From Streptomyces roseoverticillatus (GTDB lineage Bacteria > Actinomycetota > Actinomycetes > Streptomycetales > Streptomycetaceae), in NCBI RefSeq assembly GCF_000719265.1, contig NZ_JOFL01000013.1, positions 1 to 64,000 on the forward strand: a stretch of 64,000 nucleotides of DNA, read 5' to 3'. Positions within the stretch are counted from its first letter, which is position 1, and each line of letters starts with the position of its first letter. Positions 8,923 through 17,282 of this stretch are shown here, in pieces. Both the position numbers and the translations under genes were made by a program. The notes beneath the pieces were generated by a model. That model did not search any database, was not told where the DNA came from, and worked only from the letters and a program-made list of their open reading frames with translations.

Positions 8923-9412
8923 TCCCGATGGCTTCAAGGTTCCGCGCCTCTTGACTGGCCGGGTCAAAGGGCTTCGCCGCAGTGAAAACGATCCGCGCGT
9001 TCTCGGGGGTGATCACCTCCACATCGCGGGTGTTCCAGGGGGTGTCCCGCGGACCCTCGACCGAGTTCGGGCGCAACGCACGACAGGCCTCGACAAGGGA
9101 ATCGACCTGGTTGAGCACGCCCGCGAAACTGAAGCTCATCGCCGGCGGCTGCTCCGGAACACTCGCCGCCGAGACGAGGAGTACGTCCTGGAACGCCCAC
9201 CGGCGCAGGTGCACGAGCCTGCCGGGGATGCTGAACAGCTCGAAGAAACCGAGCCCACGAATCCAGAAGTCCACCGACGCCGCCAGATCGCTCGTGGGGA
9301 TCGTCACGAACGCGGGCATTCCGTAGATGCCACGGAAGGGCTCCGGTGGAACCGCATCCGGGCCGGGAGCGGGCACAGGACTCATCTCAAACGCGTTGTA
9401 GTAGTCGCTCAT
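8876..9412 (-). CDS. VOC (glyoxalase/bleomycin-resistance fold) protein
   Basis: This 178-residue protein holds one VOC module: GMPAFVTIPTSDLAASVDFW near residue 31, RGLGFFELF, then LRRWAFQDVLLV and a second half ending DVEVITPENARIVFTAAKPF. VOC proteins bind or convert small electrophiles or drugs, and single-module members often act as antibiotic-sequestering resistance proteins. I chose ATG 9412 over GTGs at 9418 and 9421 because the upstream promoter would start transcription at or next to this A of ATG. The strongly TipA-like promoter suggests induction by a compound sensed by a MerR-family activator encoded elsewhere. Confidence 0.82.
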   Translation of the reverse strand: MSDYYNAFEMSPVPAPGPDAVPPEPFRGIYGMPAFVTIPTSDLAASVDFWIRGLGFFELFSIPGRLVHLRRWAFQDVLLVSAASVPEQPPAMSFSFAGVLNQVDSLVEACRALRPNSVEGPRDTPWNTRDVEVITPENARIVFTAAKPFDPASQEARNLEAIGITPPGDGRGDNGEHP

Positions 9413-9450
9413 GCGCACCACCCTTCAGCCTCACGCAACGTGAGGTGCAA
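9413..9450 (-). promoter_or_regulatory. MerR/TipA-type promoter with leaderless start
   Basis: On the minus strand there is a -35 TTGCAC (9450-9445), a 19-base spacer and a -10 AAGGGT (9425-9420). The spacer contains the dyad CCTCACGTTGCGTGAGG (9429-9445, also covering the end of the -35). A long 19-bp spacer with a central dyad is the hallmark of MerR-family activation. It closely matches what I remember of the S. lividans tipA promoter (same -35, CTCACGT-n-ACGTGAGG spacer). Only 7 bases separate the -10 from the VOC ATG, predicting a leaderless mRNA. Confidence 0.75.
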
Positions 9451-9778
9451 GCCGAGTCCGTGAAGCTCGCCCTACTCGTGTTCGAACGGCGAGTGCGACG
9501 CCCCGCGGACCCGACGCCGACCACCTCGTCTGCACCGCCGCCTCCGACGCGTCGGCGCTGACGCGGGCGCTCCGCACGGCACCGAACCCCGTATGGTGCA
9601 GCTCACAAAGTGAGTGGCTCGGTCCGTAGAGGGCAAGAGCGATCATGGGCGGTCCGACGGCGTACCGTTCACGATCATGACGCGGGCGACACGTCTCAGC
9701 ATGCGATATCGGCATGGCTGAATCCGGCCGCTCGTTAGACTGAGCCGACCGCATTACACAGAGCTGCGAGGAGCGCAC
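9451..9778 (+). other. Intergenic region between VOC promoter and ask
   Basis: No gene is supported here. It contains a short dyad CTCAC-AAA-GTGAG (9602-9614). Upstream of ask there is a possible -10 TAGACT (9736-9741) without a convincing -35. GAGGAG precedes the ask GTG. Confidence 0.4.
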
Positions 9779-11050
9779 GTGGGCCTTGTCGTGCAGAAGT
9801 ACGGAGGCTCCTCCGTTGCCGATGCCGAGGGCATCAAGCGGGTTGCCAAGCGAATCGTGGAAGCCAAGAAGAACGGCCACCAGGTGGTCGTCGTGGTTTC
9901 CGCGATGGGTGACACGACGGACGAGTTGATCGATCTCGCCGAGCAGGTTTCGCCGATGCCTGCCGGGCGTGAGTTCGACATGCTGCTGACCGCCGGAGAG
10001 CGGATCTCCATGGCCCTGCTGGCGATGGCGATCAAAAACCTCGGCCACGCGGCGCAGTCGTTCACCGGCAGCCAGGCCGGTGTCATCACGGACGCGGTCC
10101 ACGGCAAGGCGCGCATCATCGACGTCACGCCGGGCCGCATCCAGCAGTCGGTGGACTCCGGCAACATCGCGATCGTGGCCGGCTTCCAGGGCGTGTCCCA
10201 GGACAGCAAGGACATCACGACCCTGGGCCGCGGAGGCTCCGACACCACCGCCGTCGCCCTGGCCGCCGCGCTGAACGCCGAGGTCTGCGAGATCTACACG
10301 GACGTCGACGGCGTCTTCACGGCCGACCCGCGGGTGGTGAAGAAGGCCCGCAAGATCGACTGGATCTCGTTCGAGGACATGCTGGAGCTGGCCGCGTCCG
10401 GCTCGAAGGTGCTGCTGCACCGCTGCGTCGAGTACGCACGCCGTTACAACATCCCGATCCACGTCCGCTCGTCCTTCTCCGGACTGCGCGGCACCTGGGT
10501 CAGCAACGAACCGCAAGGGGACCAGTCGATGGAGCACGCGATCATCTCGGGCGTCGCGCACGACACCTCCGAGGCCAAGGTCACGGTCGTCGGTGTGCCG
10601 GACAAGCCGGGCGAGGCCGCGACGATCTTCCGGGCCATCTCGGACGCCGAGATCAACATCGACATGATCGTGCAGAACGTCTCCGCGGCGTCCACCGGCC
10701 TGACCGACATCTCCTTCACCCTCCCGAAGGCCGAGGGCCGCAAGGCCGTCGAGGCGCTGGAGCGGACGAAGGCGCGCGTGGGCTTCGACTCGCTGCGCTA
10801 CGACGACCAGATCGCGAAGATCTCGCTGGTCGGCGCGGGGATGAAGACCAACCCGGGCGTCACGGCGACGTTCTTCGAGGCGCTCTCGAACGCCGGGGTG
10901 AACATCGAGCTGATCTCGACCTCCGAGATCCGCATCTCGGTCGTCACCCGTGCCGACGACGTGAACGAGGCCGTCCGCGCGGTGCACTCCGCCTTCGGCC
11001 TGGACAGCGAGAACGACGAGGCCGTCGTTTACGGAGGCACCGGGCGATGA
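9779..11050 (+). CDS. ask: Aspartate kinase, alpha subunit
   Basis: This 423-residue enzyme phosphorylates L-aspartate, the first step towards lysine, threonine, methionine and diaminopimelate. The kinase domain starts [18 protein letters not shown] and has [34 protein letters not shown] and [12 protein letters not shown]. Two ACT domains follow ([20 protein letters not shown] and [20 protein letters not shown]), where lysine/threonine feedback acts in this family. It starts at GTG 9779 after GAGGAG. Its stop overlaps the asd start (ATGA), so the two genes are coupled. An internal start for the beta subunit is listed separately. Confidence 0.97.
   Translation: MGLVVQKYGGSSVADAEGIKRVAKRIVEAKKNGHQVVVVVSAMGDTTDELIDLAEQVSPMPAGREFDMLLTAGERISMALLAMAIKNLGHAAQSFTGSQAGVITDAVHGKARIIDVTPGRIQQSVDSGNIAIVAGFQGVSQDSKDITTLGRGGSDTTAVALAAALNAEVCEIYTDVDGVFTADPRVVKKARKIDWISFEDMLELAASGSKVLLHRCVEYARRYNIPIHVRSSFSGLRGTWVSNEPQGDQSMEHAIISGVAHDTSEAKVTVVGVPDKPGEAATIFRAISDAEINIDMIVQNVSAASTGLTDISFTLPKAEGRKAVEALERTKARVGFDSLRYDDQIAKISLVGAGMKTNPGVTATFFEALSNAGVNIELISTSEIRISVVTRADDVNEAVRAVHSAFGLDSENDEAVVYGGTGR
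10529..11050 (+). CDS. Aspartate kinase beta subunit from internal in-frame start
   Basis: The ATG at 10529, in the ask frame, is preceded by AAGGGGA about 8 bases upstream. It would give a 173-residue protein ([17 protein letters not shown]...) consisting of the two ACT domains only. Corynebacterium and several actinomycete aspartate kinases are alpha2-beta2 enzymes whose beta chain is made this way, and the position after the kinase domain fits. Production in this organism is inferred from the site and the family. Confidence 0.75.
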   Translation: MEHAIISGVAHDTSEAKVTVVGVPDKPGEAATIFRAISDAEINIDMIVQNVSAASTGLTDISFTLPKAEGRKAVEALERTKARVGFDSLRYDDQIAKISLVGAGMKTNPGVTATFFEALSNAGVNIELISTSEIRISVVTRADDVNEAVRAVHSAFGLDSENDEAVVYGGTGR

Positions 11051-12153
11051 CCTCCGGCCCCGCGGCCCGTACCGGCACCTTCGCGGGTGCCGGTGCGGGC
11101 CGTAAGCCGGTGCTCGCCGTCGTCGGCGCCACCGGCGCCGTCGGTACGGTCATGCTGGAGATCCTTTCCACGCGGCAGGACGTGTGGGGCGAGATCCGGC
11201 TCGTCGCCTCCCCGCGCTCGGCGGGGCGCCGGCTCACCGTGCGGGGCGAGGAGACCGAGGTCGTCGCGCTGAGCGAGGAAGCGTTCGACGGCGTCGACGT
11301 CGCCATGTTCGACGTGCCGGACGAGGTCTCGGCGCAGTGGGCGCCGATCGCCGCCGCCAAGGGCACCGTTGTCGTGGACAACTCCGCGGCCTTCCGGATG
11401 GACCCGGACGTGCCGCTGGTGGTGCCCGAGGTGAACGCGCACGCGGCGCGCGTGCGGCCGCGCGGCATCATCGCGAGCCCGAACTGCACGACGCTGTCGA
11501 TGATCGTCGCGGTGGGCGCGCTGCACGCCGAATTCGGCCTCAGCGAGCTGGTCGTCTCCTCGTACCAGGCGGCTTCCGGGGCGGGCAAGGCCGGTGTCGA
11601 CACGCTGCGGACGCAGCTCGCCGCGGTGGCCGGCTCCCCGCTGGGCACGCAGCCCGGCGACGTGCGCCGGGCGGTCGGCGACGGGCTCGGCCCCTTCCCC
11701 GCGCCCCTCGCGCTGAACGTGGTGCCGTGGGCGGGCTCGCTCCGGGAGGACGGCTGGTCCTCCGAGGAGCTGAAGATCCGGGACGAGTCCCGCAAGATCC
11801 TGGGGCTGCCGTCGCTGCGGGTCGCGGCGACGTGCGTACGGGTCCCCGTGATCACCACGCACTCGCTGGCCGTGCACGCGCGGTTCGAGAACGAGGTCAC
11901 GGTGGAGCAGGCCCACGAGATCCTGGCGAGCGCGCCGGGGGTCGTGCTCGTGGACGACCCCGCCGAGGGGGAGTTCCCCACGCCCGCCGACGCGGTGGGC
12001 ACCGATCCGACGTGGGTCGGCCGGGTGCGCCGGTCTCCGGACGACCCGCAGGCGCTCGACCTCTTCGTCTGCGGCGACAATCTGCGCAAGGGAGCGGCAC
12101 TGAACACGGCTCAGGTCGCCGAATGCGTGGCGGCGGAGCTGACCACTCCCTAG
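11047..12153 (+). CDS. asd: Aspartate-semialdehyde dehydrogenase
   Basis: This 368-residue enzyme reduces aspartyl-phosphate to aspartate semialdehyde with NADPH. It has the N-terminal nucleotide motif [28 protein letters not shown], the catalytic cysteine in [14 protein letters not shown] near residue 146, and the C-terminal substrate segment around residue 260 ([20 protein letters not shown]). A Gly/Ala-rich N-terminal extension of about 20 residues precedes the fold. It overlaps ask by 4 bases; the next gene is 280 bp away, so ask-asd forms a two-gene operon. Confidence 0.97.
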   Translation: MTSGPAARTGTFAGAGAGRKPVLAVVGATGAVGTVMLEILSTRQDVWGEIRLVASPRSAGRRLTVRGEETEVVALSEEAFDGVDVAMFDVPDEVSAQWAPIAAAKGTVVVDNSAAFRMDPDVPLVVPEVNAHAARVRPRGIIASPNCTTLSMIVAVGALHAEFGLSELVVSSYQAASGAGKAGVDTLRTQLAAVAGSPLGTQPGDVRRAVGDGLGPFPAPLALNVVPWAGSLREDGWSSEELKIRDESRKILGLPSLRVAATCVRVPVITTHSLAVHARFENEVTVEQAHEILASAPGVVLVDDPAEGEFPTPADAVGTDPTWVGRVRRSPDDPQALDLFVCGDNLRKGAALNTAQVAECVAAELTTP

Positions 12154-12198
12154 TCTGGAGAAGTGGTGAAGGTCTTGAAGGTCCTGTGATCAAGTCGT

Positions 12199-12210
12199 TG
12201 GTCCAGACCT
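12199..12210 (+). promoter_or_regulatory. Dyad resembling a DasR (dre) operator
   Basis: TGGTCCAGACCT has the GGTC-n2-GACC core and close match to the DasR-responsive element (TGGTCTAGACCA-type). It lies 46 bp after asd and about 230 bp before the ECF sigma gene. DasR regulates chitin and N-acetylglucosamine genes in streptomycetes. Whether this isolated dyad is used is unknown; it may serve the sigma gene. Confidence 0.35.
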
Positions 12211-12435
12211 CTTGAACTGGGTAGATGAAGTGTTCGACGATGCGCTCCCCGCCCACTGCAACCACCAGCGGGCCGGGGGGCGTCTTTGCTGCCGTCTCTC
12301 AGGGCGGCATCAAAACCGGGGCATTGAGGAAGAGCTGGTACGCATGAGGGCATATGACGCATCGTCACGCGGCGCATCGTCAGACGCGGTGCCTCGCGTG
12401 TACAACCCTGAGGGGGGGAAGCGTGTCCAACAGGC

Positions 12436-13095
12436 GTGGCAGAGGTCATCAGCATCGCAACCGCCCCGAGGCGCGGCGGCAGTGCACTGCGTCCGCGTTC
12501 CCACCCGTCGGGCGGCATGCCGGTGATCGCTCCCTGGCCGACCGCCCGGCCCGCCGCCCAGATCCCGCCCCAGCGGGGGGACGCTGACGAAGCGATGGCA
12601 GCGGGCACCACAGTCGACCACCTCACCGAGACCTACAGGGCCCACTACCGGTCCCTGCTCGGCCTTGCCGCGCTGCTCCTCGACGACACCGCCTCTTGTG
12701 AGGACGTGGTCCAGGAAGCCTTCATACGAGTGCACTCCGCGCGCGGCCGGGTCCGGGAGCCGGAGAAGACCCTCGCCTATCTGAGGCAGACTGTCGTCAA
12801 TCTGTCCCGTTCCGCGCTCCGCCGCCGGATCCTCGGGCTGAAGCTGCTCTCCAAGCCGATGCCCGACATGGCGAGCGCCGAAGAGGGTGCGTACGAACAG
12901 CTGGAGCGCGACCAATTGATCAAAGCGATGCGTGGACTGCAACGCCGCCAGCGGGAAGTCCTCGTCCTCCGCTACTTCGCCGATATGACCGAGGCCCAGG
13001 TCGCCGAGACCCTGGGCCTCTCGCTCGGCTCGGTCAAGGCGTACGGGTCGCGGGGTATCGCGGCGCTCCGCGTCGCCATGGAGGCTCCGGCATGA
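12436..13095 (+). CDS. ECF RNA polymerase sigma factor (SigE-like group)
   Basis: This 219-residue ECF sigma factor has an unusual N-terminal extension of about 55 residues before region 2 (ETYRAHYRSLLGLAALLLDD, CEDVVQEAFIRVHSARGRV). Region 4 follows (LERDQLIKAMRGLQRRQREV, then TEAQVAETLGLSLGSVKAYG). I chose GTG 12436 because the sequence following it (AEVISIATA) matches my memory of homologues after asd in other streptomycetes; ATG 12595 is a shorter alternative. It overlaps by 4 bases a gene for a membrane protein, the usual layout for an ECF factor and its regulator. The stimulus is unknown. Confidence 0.88.
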   Translation: MAEVISIATAPRRGGSALRPRSHPSGGMPVIAPWPTARPAAQIPPQRGDADEAMAAGTTVDHLTETYRAHYRSLLGLAALLLDDTASCEDVVQEAFIRVHSARGRVREPEKTLAYLRQTVVNLSRSALRRRILGLKLLSKPMPDMASAEEGAYEQLERDQLIKAMRGLQRRQREVLVLRYFADMTEAQVAETLGLSLGSVKAYGSRGIAALRVAMEAPA

Positions 13096-14210
13096 CCCGC
13101 CCCCCTTTTGACGGGCCCGGTCCCGCCGACGAGCACGGCGGGGACATGCCGGACATGCACGGCAGCGGTACGAGCGATACGCACGACAGCAGCATGGACG
13201 AGCAGACGCTCCGGCAGCTGCTGCAGGGCGCCGTCGGGGACATCGAGCCCGCCCCCGACTCGCTGGACCAGATCCGGCGCGCCGTGCCGGCCCGGCGCAC
13301 CCGCCGCAGGCAGGCCCTCGTGGGCGCCGCGGCCGCGCTGATCCTCGGCGGCACGGCCCTGCCCGCCGTCGTCCACGTCGCCACCACCGGTGACGCGGTC
13401 GAGGAGCGCCACGCCAATACGGCCAGCAGCCGGCACACCCCCGAGGAGCCGGACACCGAGCCCGACGGGGTGAGCGACGGCGCCGGGCGGCCCGACGAGG
13501 GCGAGGCCCGGAACCACGACGAGAAGCGGGAAGAGCGCAAGGAAGAGGGGAAGAAGGGCAACGAACCGAAGCCCGCCGGATCCTCCCCCGCAGGCATCCC
13601 TCCCGCGCCCACGAACACCTTCGCCGCCGTCTCCCCGACCTGCGACCGCGACCAGCTCGGCAAGGGCAGCGGCACGGTCGGCCCGGCCGACCGCGACGGA
13701 CGCGTCTACGGCGCCTTCCGCGTGGTCAACGTCTCGCGCGCCGTCTGTACGGTGGGCGGGCCGGGGACCGTCGCGGCGAACCCGCGGGGCAGCGCCGAGA
13801 GCGGGCGCGTCTCCGTCGTGGACCACACGCCGGGCGACGCCGCGACCGGCCTGCCCGACCCGACGTCCGAGCCCAGTGAGGTCATCCTGCAGCCCGGGCA
13901 GGCCTACGAGGTGAAGTTCGCCTGGATCCCGGCCGGCGACGGCGGGCGCAACGGCTGCGCCAAGACCGGTGGCGGCGGCGCCTCCCCGGCGCCTTCCGCC
14001 GGCGGCGGCGCCAGCGCCTCCCCGGCCGGCTCCTCCGCGGCGACCCAGCAGCAGCCGGTCGCGCCGGACTCGCCGCCGCCCACGCCCCAGCCGGGCATCG
14101 TCCTCAGCCACACCCCGGACGTGGGCGAGCCCGCGATCGCGGACGCCAAGATCGACGACGCCTGCGCCGGCACCGTCTACCGGACCGGCCCGATCGTCCC
14201 CGCGAGCTGA
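13092..14210 (+). CDS. Membrane-anchored putative partner of the ECF sigma factor, DUF4232-like outer domain
   Basis: This 372-residue protein has an acidic, His/Met-rich cytoplasmic N terminus with a helical segment (MDEQTLRQLLQGAVGDIEP...). A short basic stretch (PARRTRRRQ) precedes one membrane span (ALVGAAAALILGGTALPAVV, about 76-95). A charged linker (EKREERKEEGKKGNEPK) leads to an outer domain with DUF4232-like features: TCDRDQLGKGSG, VYGAFRVVNVSRAVCTVGGP, a late Cys. The C terminus is Pro/Ser-rich. The ATGA overlap with the sigma gene and topology suggest it senses envelope state and modulates the sigma factor, but no ZAS zinc motif is present. Function is inferred. Confidence 0.7.
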   Translation: MTRPPFDGPGPADEHGGDMPDMHGSGTSDTHDSSMDEQTLRQLLQGAVGDIEPAPDSLDQIRRAVPARRTRRRQALVGAAAALILGGTALPAVVHVATTGDAVEERHANTASSRHTPEEPDTEPDGVSDGAGRPDEGEARNHDEKREERKEEGKKGNEPKPAGSSPAGIPPAPTNTFAAVSPTCDRDQLGKGSGTVGPADRDGRVYGAFRVVNVSRAVCTVGGPGTVAANPRGSAESGRVSVVDHTPGDAATGLPDPTSEPSEVILQPGQAYEVKFAWIPAGDGGRNGCAKTGGGGASPAPSAGGGASASPAGSSAATQQQPVAPDSPPPTPQPGIVLSHTPDVGEPAIADAKIDDACAGTVYRTGPIVPAS

Positions 14211-14352
14211 GGCCGCCGGGCTGCCGCGTCCTGGTGTGCCACCTCCGGCTGCCTTCTCCAGCCGTCGCTGAGGGTGCCCCCAGGGCGCCCCGAGAAGCCT
14301 CCGCCAGGCGGCGAAAACGCTGTCCGCCCCAACGGCACCGCACCACAGCGGC

Positions 14353-14424
14353 GAGGGCCCGGCGGAATGAACGGGCGAGGGTCCGGCGGAATGGACAGGC
14401 GAGGGCCCGGCGGAATGAACAGGC
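14353..14424 (+). repeat. Three tandem 24-bp repeats upstream of the SURF1 gene
   Basis: Units at 14353-14376, 14377-14400 and 14401-14424 share GAGGG-n-CCGGCGGAATG-n-AC-n-GGC and differ at only a few positions. They lie in a 304-bp gene-free gap (14211-14514). No terminator, promoter box or gene is evident in the rest of the gap. Confidence 0.9.
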
Positions 14425-14514
14425 ACCGCAACCGCCGCGTGGCCGTGATCCTGGCGGAGGCGCCACGGCAGGGGGCGGTGCCGGCCCTCGTGGCCGTGCC
14501 CGTACCGTGGTGGT

Positions 14515-15411
14515 GTGTATCGGTTCCTGCTGACTCCCCGCTGGTGGGCGATCAACGTCTTCACCGTGGTGGCCATCCCCTTCTGTCTCTTCATGGGCAG
14601 CTGGCAGCTCGGCCGCTTCGAAACGCGCGTCGACTCGCACCGCGAGCAGCAGACGCAGGCCGACGACGCCCGCGAGGCCGCGGCCGAGCCGCTGCGCGAC
14701 CTCCTCCCGGTGACGACCGAGACCTCCGGCCGCCGGGCGACCGCCTCCGGCCGCTACGACGCCGAGCACCAGCTGCTCGTGCCGGAGCGGATGCTGGACG
14801 ACCGCGAGGGCTTCTACGTGCTGACCCTCCTGCGCACGGACGACGGCAAGGCCCTCCCCGTCGTCCGCGGCTGGCTGCCCGGCGACGCGGACGCCAAGGC
14901 CGACACCGCCAAGGTCCCGGCCCCGCCGGCCGGCCACGTGACCGTCACCGGAGCCCTCCAGTCCTCGGAGAGCCCCGGCTCCAAGGGCGTGCGCTCCGGC
15001 GGCGGCCTGCCCGCCGGCCAGCTCGGCGTGATCAGCGCCGCCTCACTGGTCAACGTCGTGCCGTACGGGGTCCACGACGCGTGGATCACCGCCACGGCGG
15101 CGGACGGGGCCATGACCCCGGTGCCCCCCGCCGCCGCCCCGGGCAGCGGCCTGGACCTCAAGGCCTTCCAGAACCTCGGCTACACCGGGGAGTGGTTCGT
15201 CTTCGCCGGCTTCGTGCTGTTCATGTGGGCCAGGCTCTTCCGCCGCGAAGCGGAGGCCGCACGGGACCAGGCCCTCGGCATCACTCCGGAGCAGGCTCCG
15301 GGCGGGCAGGCTCCGGGCGAGACGACTCCGGGCGGGCAGGCTCCGGACGATTCCGGGCCGGGCGGCCCAGGTGACGCTCCGCAAAAGCAATCTCCAGCCG
15401 GAGCTGCTTGA
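14515..15411 (+). CDS. SURF1 family protein
   Basis: This 298-residue membrane protein is of the SURF1/Shy1 family, which assists cytochrome c oxidase assembly in actinobacteria and mitochondria. It has an N-terminal span (WWAINVFTVVAIPFCLFMGS, 10-29) followed by the signature WQLGRFETR, then a large external domain (TASGRYDAEHQLLVPERMLD, LPVVRGWLPG). A second span (GEWFVFAGFVLFMWARLF) lies near residue 225. The last 50 residues are Pro/Gly/Ala-rich and overlap the convergent peptidase gene by 131 bp. It starts at GTG 14515. No cytochrome oxidase genes are in the window. Confidence 0.9.
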   Translation: MYRFLLTPRWWAINVFTVVAIPFCLFMGSWQLGRFETRVDSHREQQTQADDAREAAAEPLRDLLPVTTETSGRRATASGRYDAEHQLLVPERMLDDREGFYVLTLLRTDDGKALPVVRGWLPGDADAKADTAKVPAPPAGHVTVTGALQSSESPGSKGVRSGGGLPAGQLGVISAASLVNVVPYGVHDAWITATAADGAMTPVPPAAAPGSGLDLKAFQNLGYTGEWFVFAGFVLFMWARLFRREAEAARDQALGITPEQAPGGQAPGETTPGGQAPDDSGPGGPGDAPQKQSPAGAA

Positions 15412-17191
15412 TCCGCTCCTCCACCACCAGGGAGCCGTGCCCCGCGTCGTAGCGGTACACCTCCAGGGGGTGGCCGCGCCGCTCCAGCCGTTCCACGTAG
15501 TTCTCGATCTGGCGGATCGGGCACCGCGGGTCGTTCATGCCCGCGGAGATGTAGACCGGCGCCCGCACCTGCTCGACGTACGTCAGCGGTGACGAGGCCG
15601 CGTAGCGCTCCGGAACCTCCTCCGGGGTGCCGCCCAGCAGCGTGCGGTCCAGGGCCTTCAGGGCCTCCATCTCGTCGTGATAGGCCGTCACATAATCCGC
15701 GACGGGCACGCCGGCCAGGCCCAGCGCCCAGGCCTCGGGCTGGGTGCCCAGGCCGAGCAGCGTCAGATAGCCGCCCCACGACCCGCCCGCCAGCACCAGC
15801 CGCTCGGGGTCGGCGATCCCCGCGGAGACCGTCCAGTCCCGGACGGCCGCGATGTCCTCCAGCTCGATGAGGCCCACCCGGTGCTTGAGCGCGTCCGTCC
15901 ACGCCCGGCCGTAGCCCGTCGAGCCCCGGTAGTTGACGCGGACGACCGCGTAGCCGTGGTCCACCCAGGCCGCGGGGCCCGCGGCGAAGGCGTCGCTGTC
16001 GTGCCAGGTCGGCCCACCGTGGATGTCGAAGACCGCCGGGAAGGGCCCGTCGCCCTCCGGCTTCTGGATCAGGGCGTGCACCTTGCCGCCGGGACCCTCC
16101 ACCCACACGTCCTCGACCGGCACGGAGCCCGGCGCCCGGCCGACCCCGCCCGGCAGCGCCGGCGGATCCAGCACGACCTGCCCGGTCGTGGACCGCACCG
16201 CCGACGGCTCGGCGGCCGAGGACCACAGGAACTCCACGCTCCCGTCCGGCCGCGGCAGGGCGCCCGACACCGTGCCCGCCGGGGTGTCGAGGCGGGTCAG
16301 CGAGCCCCCGGCCAGGTCGTAGCGGAACAGCTCGCTGCGGGCCTGGAAGCTGTGCTCGATCAGCAGCGCCGAACCGTCCGGATACCAGCCCGCGTCCAGG
16401 TCGCCCGGCAGGTCGACGGCCAGCGTCGTCTCCTCGCCCGTGGCGGCGTCCCACAGCATCGGCTCCCAGCGGCCCCGCCGCTGATGCCCCACGAGCAGCC
16501 GCGAGTCCCCGGCCACCGGCGCGAAGCCCATCACGGCCAGGCCCAGCTCCTCCGTGCCGCCCCGAGTGTCGTCCAGCTCGGCGACGGTGCTGCCGTCCGG
16601 CCGCACGATCCGGACGGCCGAGTGCATCGCATCGCCGTGCTCGGTGTGCTCGATCGCGATCAGGGTGCCGTCGTGCGACATGCCGCCGACACCCGCCGAC
16701 TCCGCGTGACGGTAGATCTCCACGGGCGCGGCACCCGCCCGCGCCACGTGGACCGTGGACCCGCCCTTGTCCGTGGACCGGCCGACCACGGCCGTGCCGT
16801 CCCTGCCCAGGGCCAGGCCCGCCGGGTAGGAGGGCTCGAGACCGGGCGTGGCGGGCTCGTCGGGACCGCCGTGGAAGGGCTGGCGCATCCACACGCCGAA
16901 CTCGTCCCCGTCCGTGTCGGAGAACCACCAGATCCACTCGCCGTCGGGCGGGAGCACCCCGCCCGTCGTCCCGTTCGGCCGGTCGGTCACCTGCCGCTGC
17001 CCGCCCGTCGCCCTGTCCCACGCGTACACCTCGAAGGTGCCCGTCACGTTCGACACGAACAGTGCACGGTCGGGGGCTTCCTGCGCCCATCTCGGCAGCC
17101 CGACCCGCGGCGCCCGGAAGCGCTTCTCCCAGTCCGGCATGGCCGTACCGGGCCTCTCGTCGTTCAGCTCGGCCCCGTTGCTCTCAGTCAT
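15281..17191 (-). CDS. S9 family prolyl oligopeptidase/acylaminoacyl-type peptidase
   Basis: This 636-residue cytosolic serine peptidase has an N-terminal beta-propeller region (about 30-370) of WD-like blades that gates the active site. A C-terminal alpha/beta-hydrolase domain opens with FPAVFDIHGGPTWHDSDAF. The nucleophile serine is in GGSWGG, the aspartate in AGMNDPRCP and the histidine in YDAGHGS, so the triad is intact. No signal peptide is seen. The last 25 residues (RPEPARPESSRPEPARPEP) are low-complexity and lie in the region shared with the convergent SURF1 gene. Confidence 0.93.
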   Translation of the reverse strand: MTESNGAELNDERPGTAMPDWEKRFRAPRVGLPRWAQEAPDRALFVSNVTGTFEVYAWDRATGGQRQVTDRPNGTTGGVLPPDGEWIWWFSDTDGDEFGVWMRQPFHGGPDEPATPGLEPSYPAGLALGRDGTAVVGRSTDKGGSTVHVARAGAAPVEIYRHAESAGVGGMSHDGTLIAIEHTEHGDAMHSAVRIVRPDGSTVAELDDTRGGTEELGLAVMGFAPVAGDSRLLVGHQRRGRWEPMLWDAATGEETTLAVDLPGDLDAGWYPDGSALLIEHSFQARSELFRYDLAGGSLTRLDTPAGTVSGALPRPDGSVEFLWSSAAEPSAVRSTTGQVVLDPPALPGGVGRAPGSVPVEDVWVEGPGGKVHALIQKPEGDGPFPAVFDIHGGPTWHDSDAFAAGPAAWVDHGYAVVRVNYRGSTGYGRAWTDALKHRVGLIELEDIAAVRDWTVSAGIADPERLVLAGGSWGGYLTLLGLGTQPEAWALGLAGVPVADYVTAYHDEMEALKALDRTLLGGTPEEVPERYAASSPLTYVEQVRAPVYISAGMNDPRCPIRQIENYVERLERRGHPLEVYRYDAGHGSLVVEERIKQLRLEIAFAERHLGRPARNRPEPARPESSRPEPARPEPAPE

Positions 17192-17282
17192 GGACCCATT
17201 CTGCGCCGGAGCCCGGGCCGGGCGTCCAGACGAGCCCCCAGCCTGTGGAAAACTCCCATTCCGCTTAGGGGTTGCCGCACGG

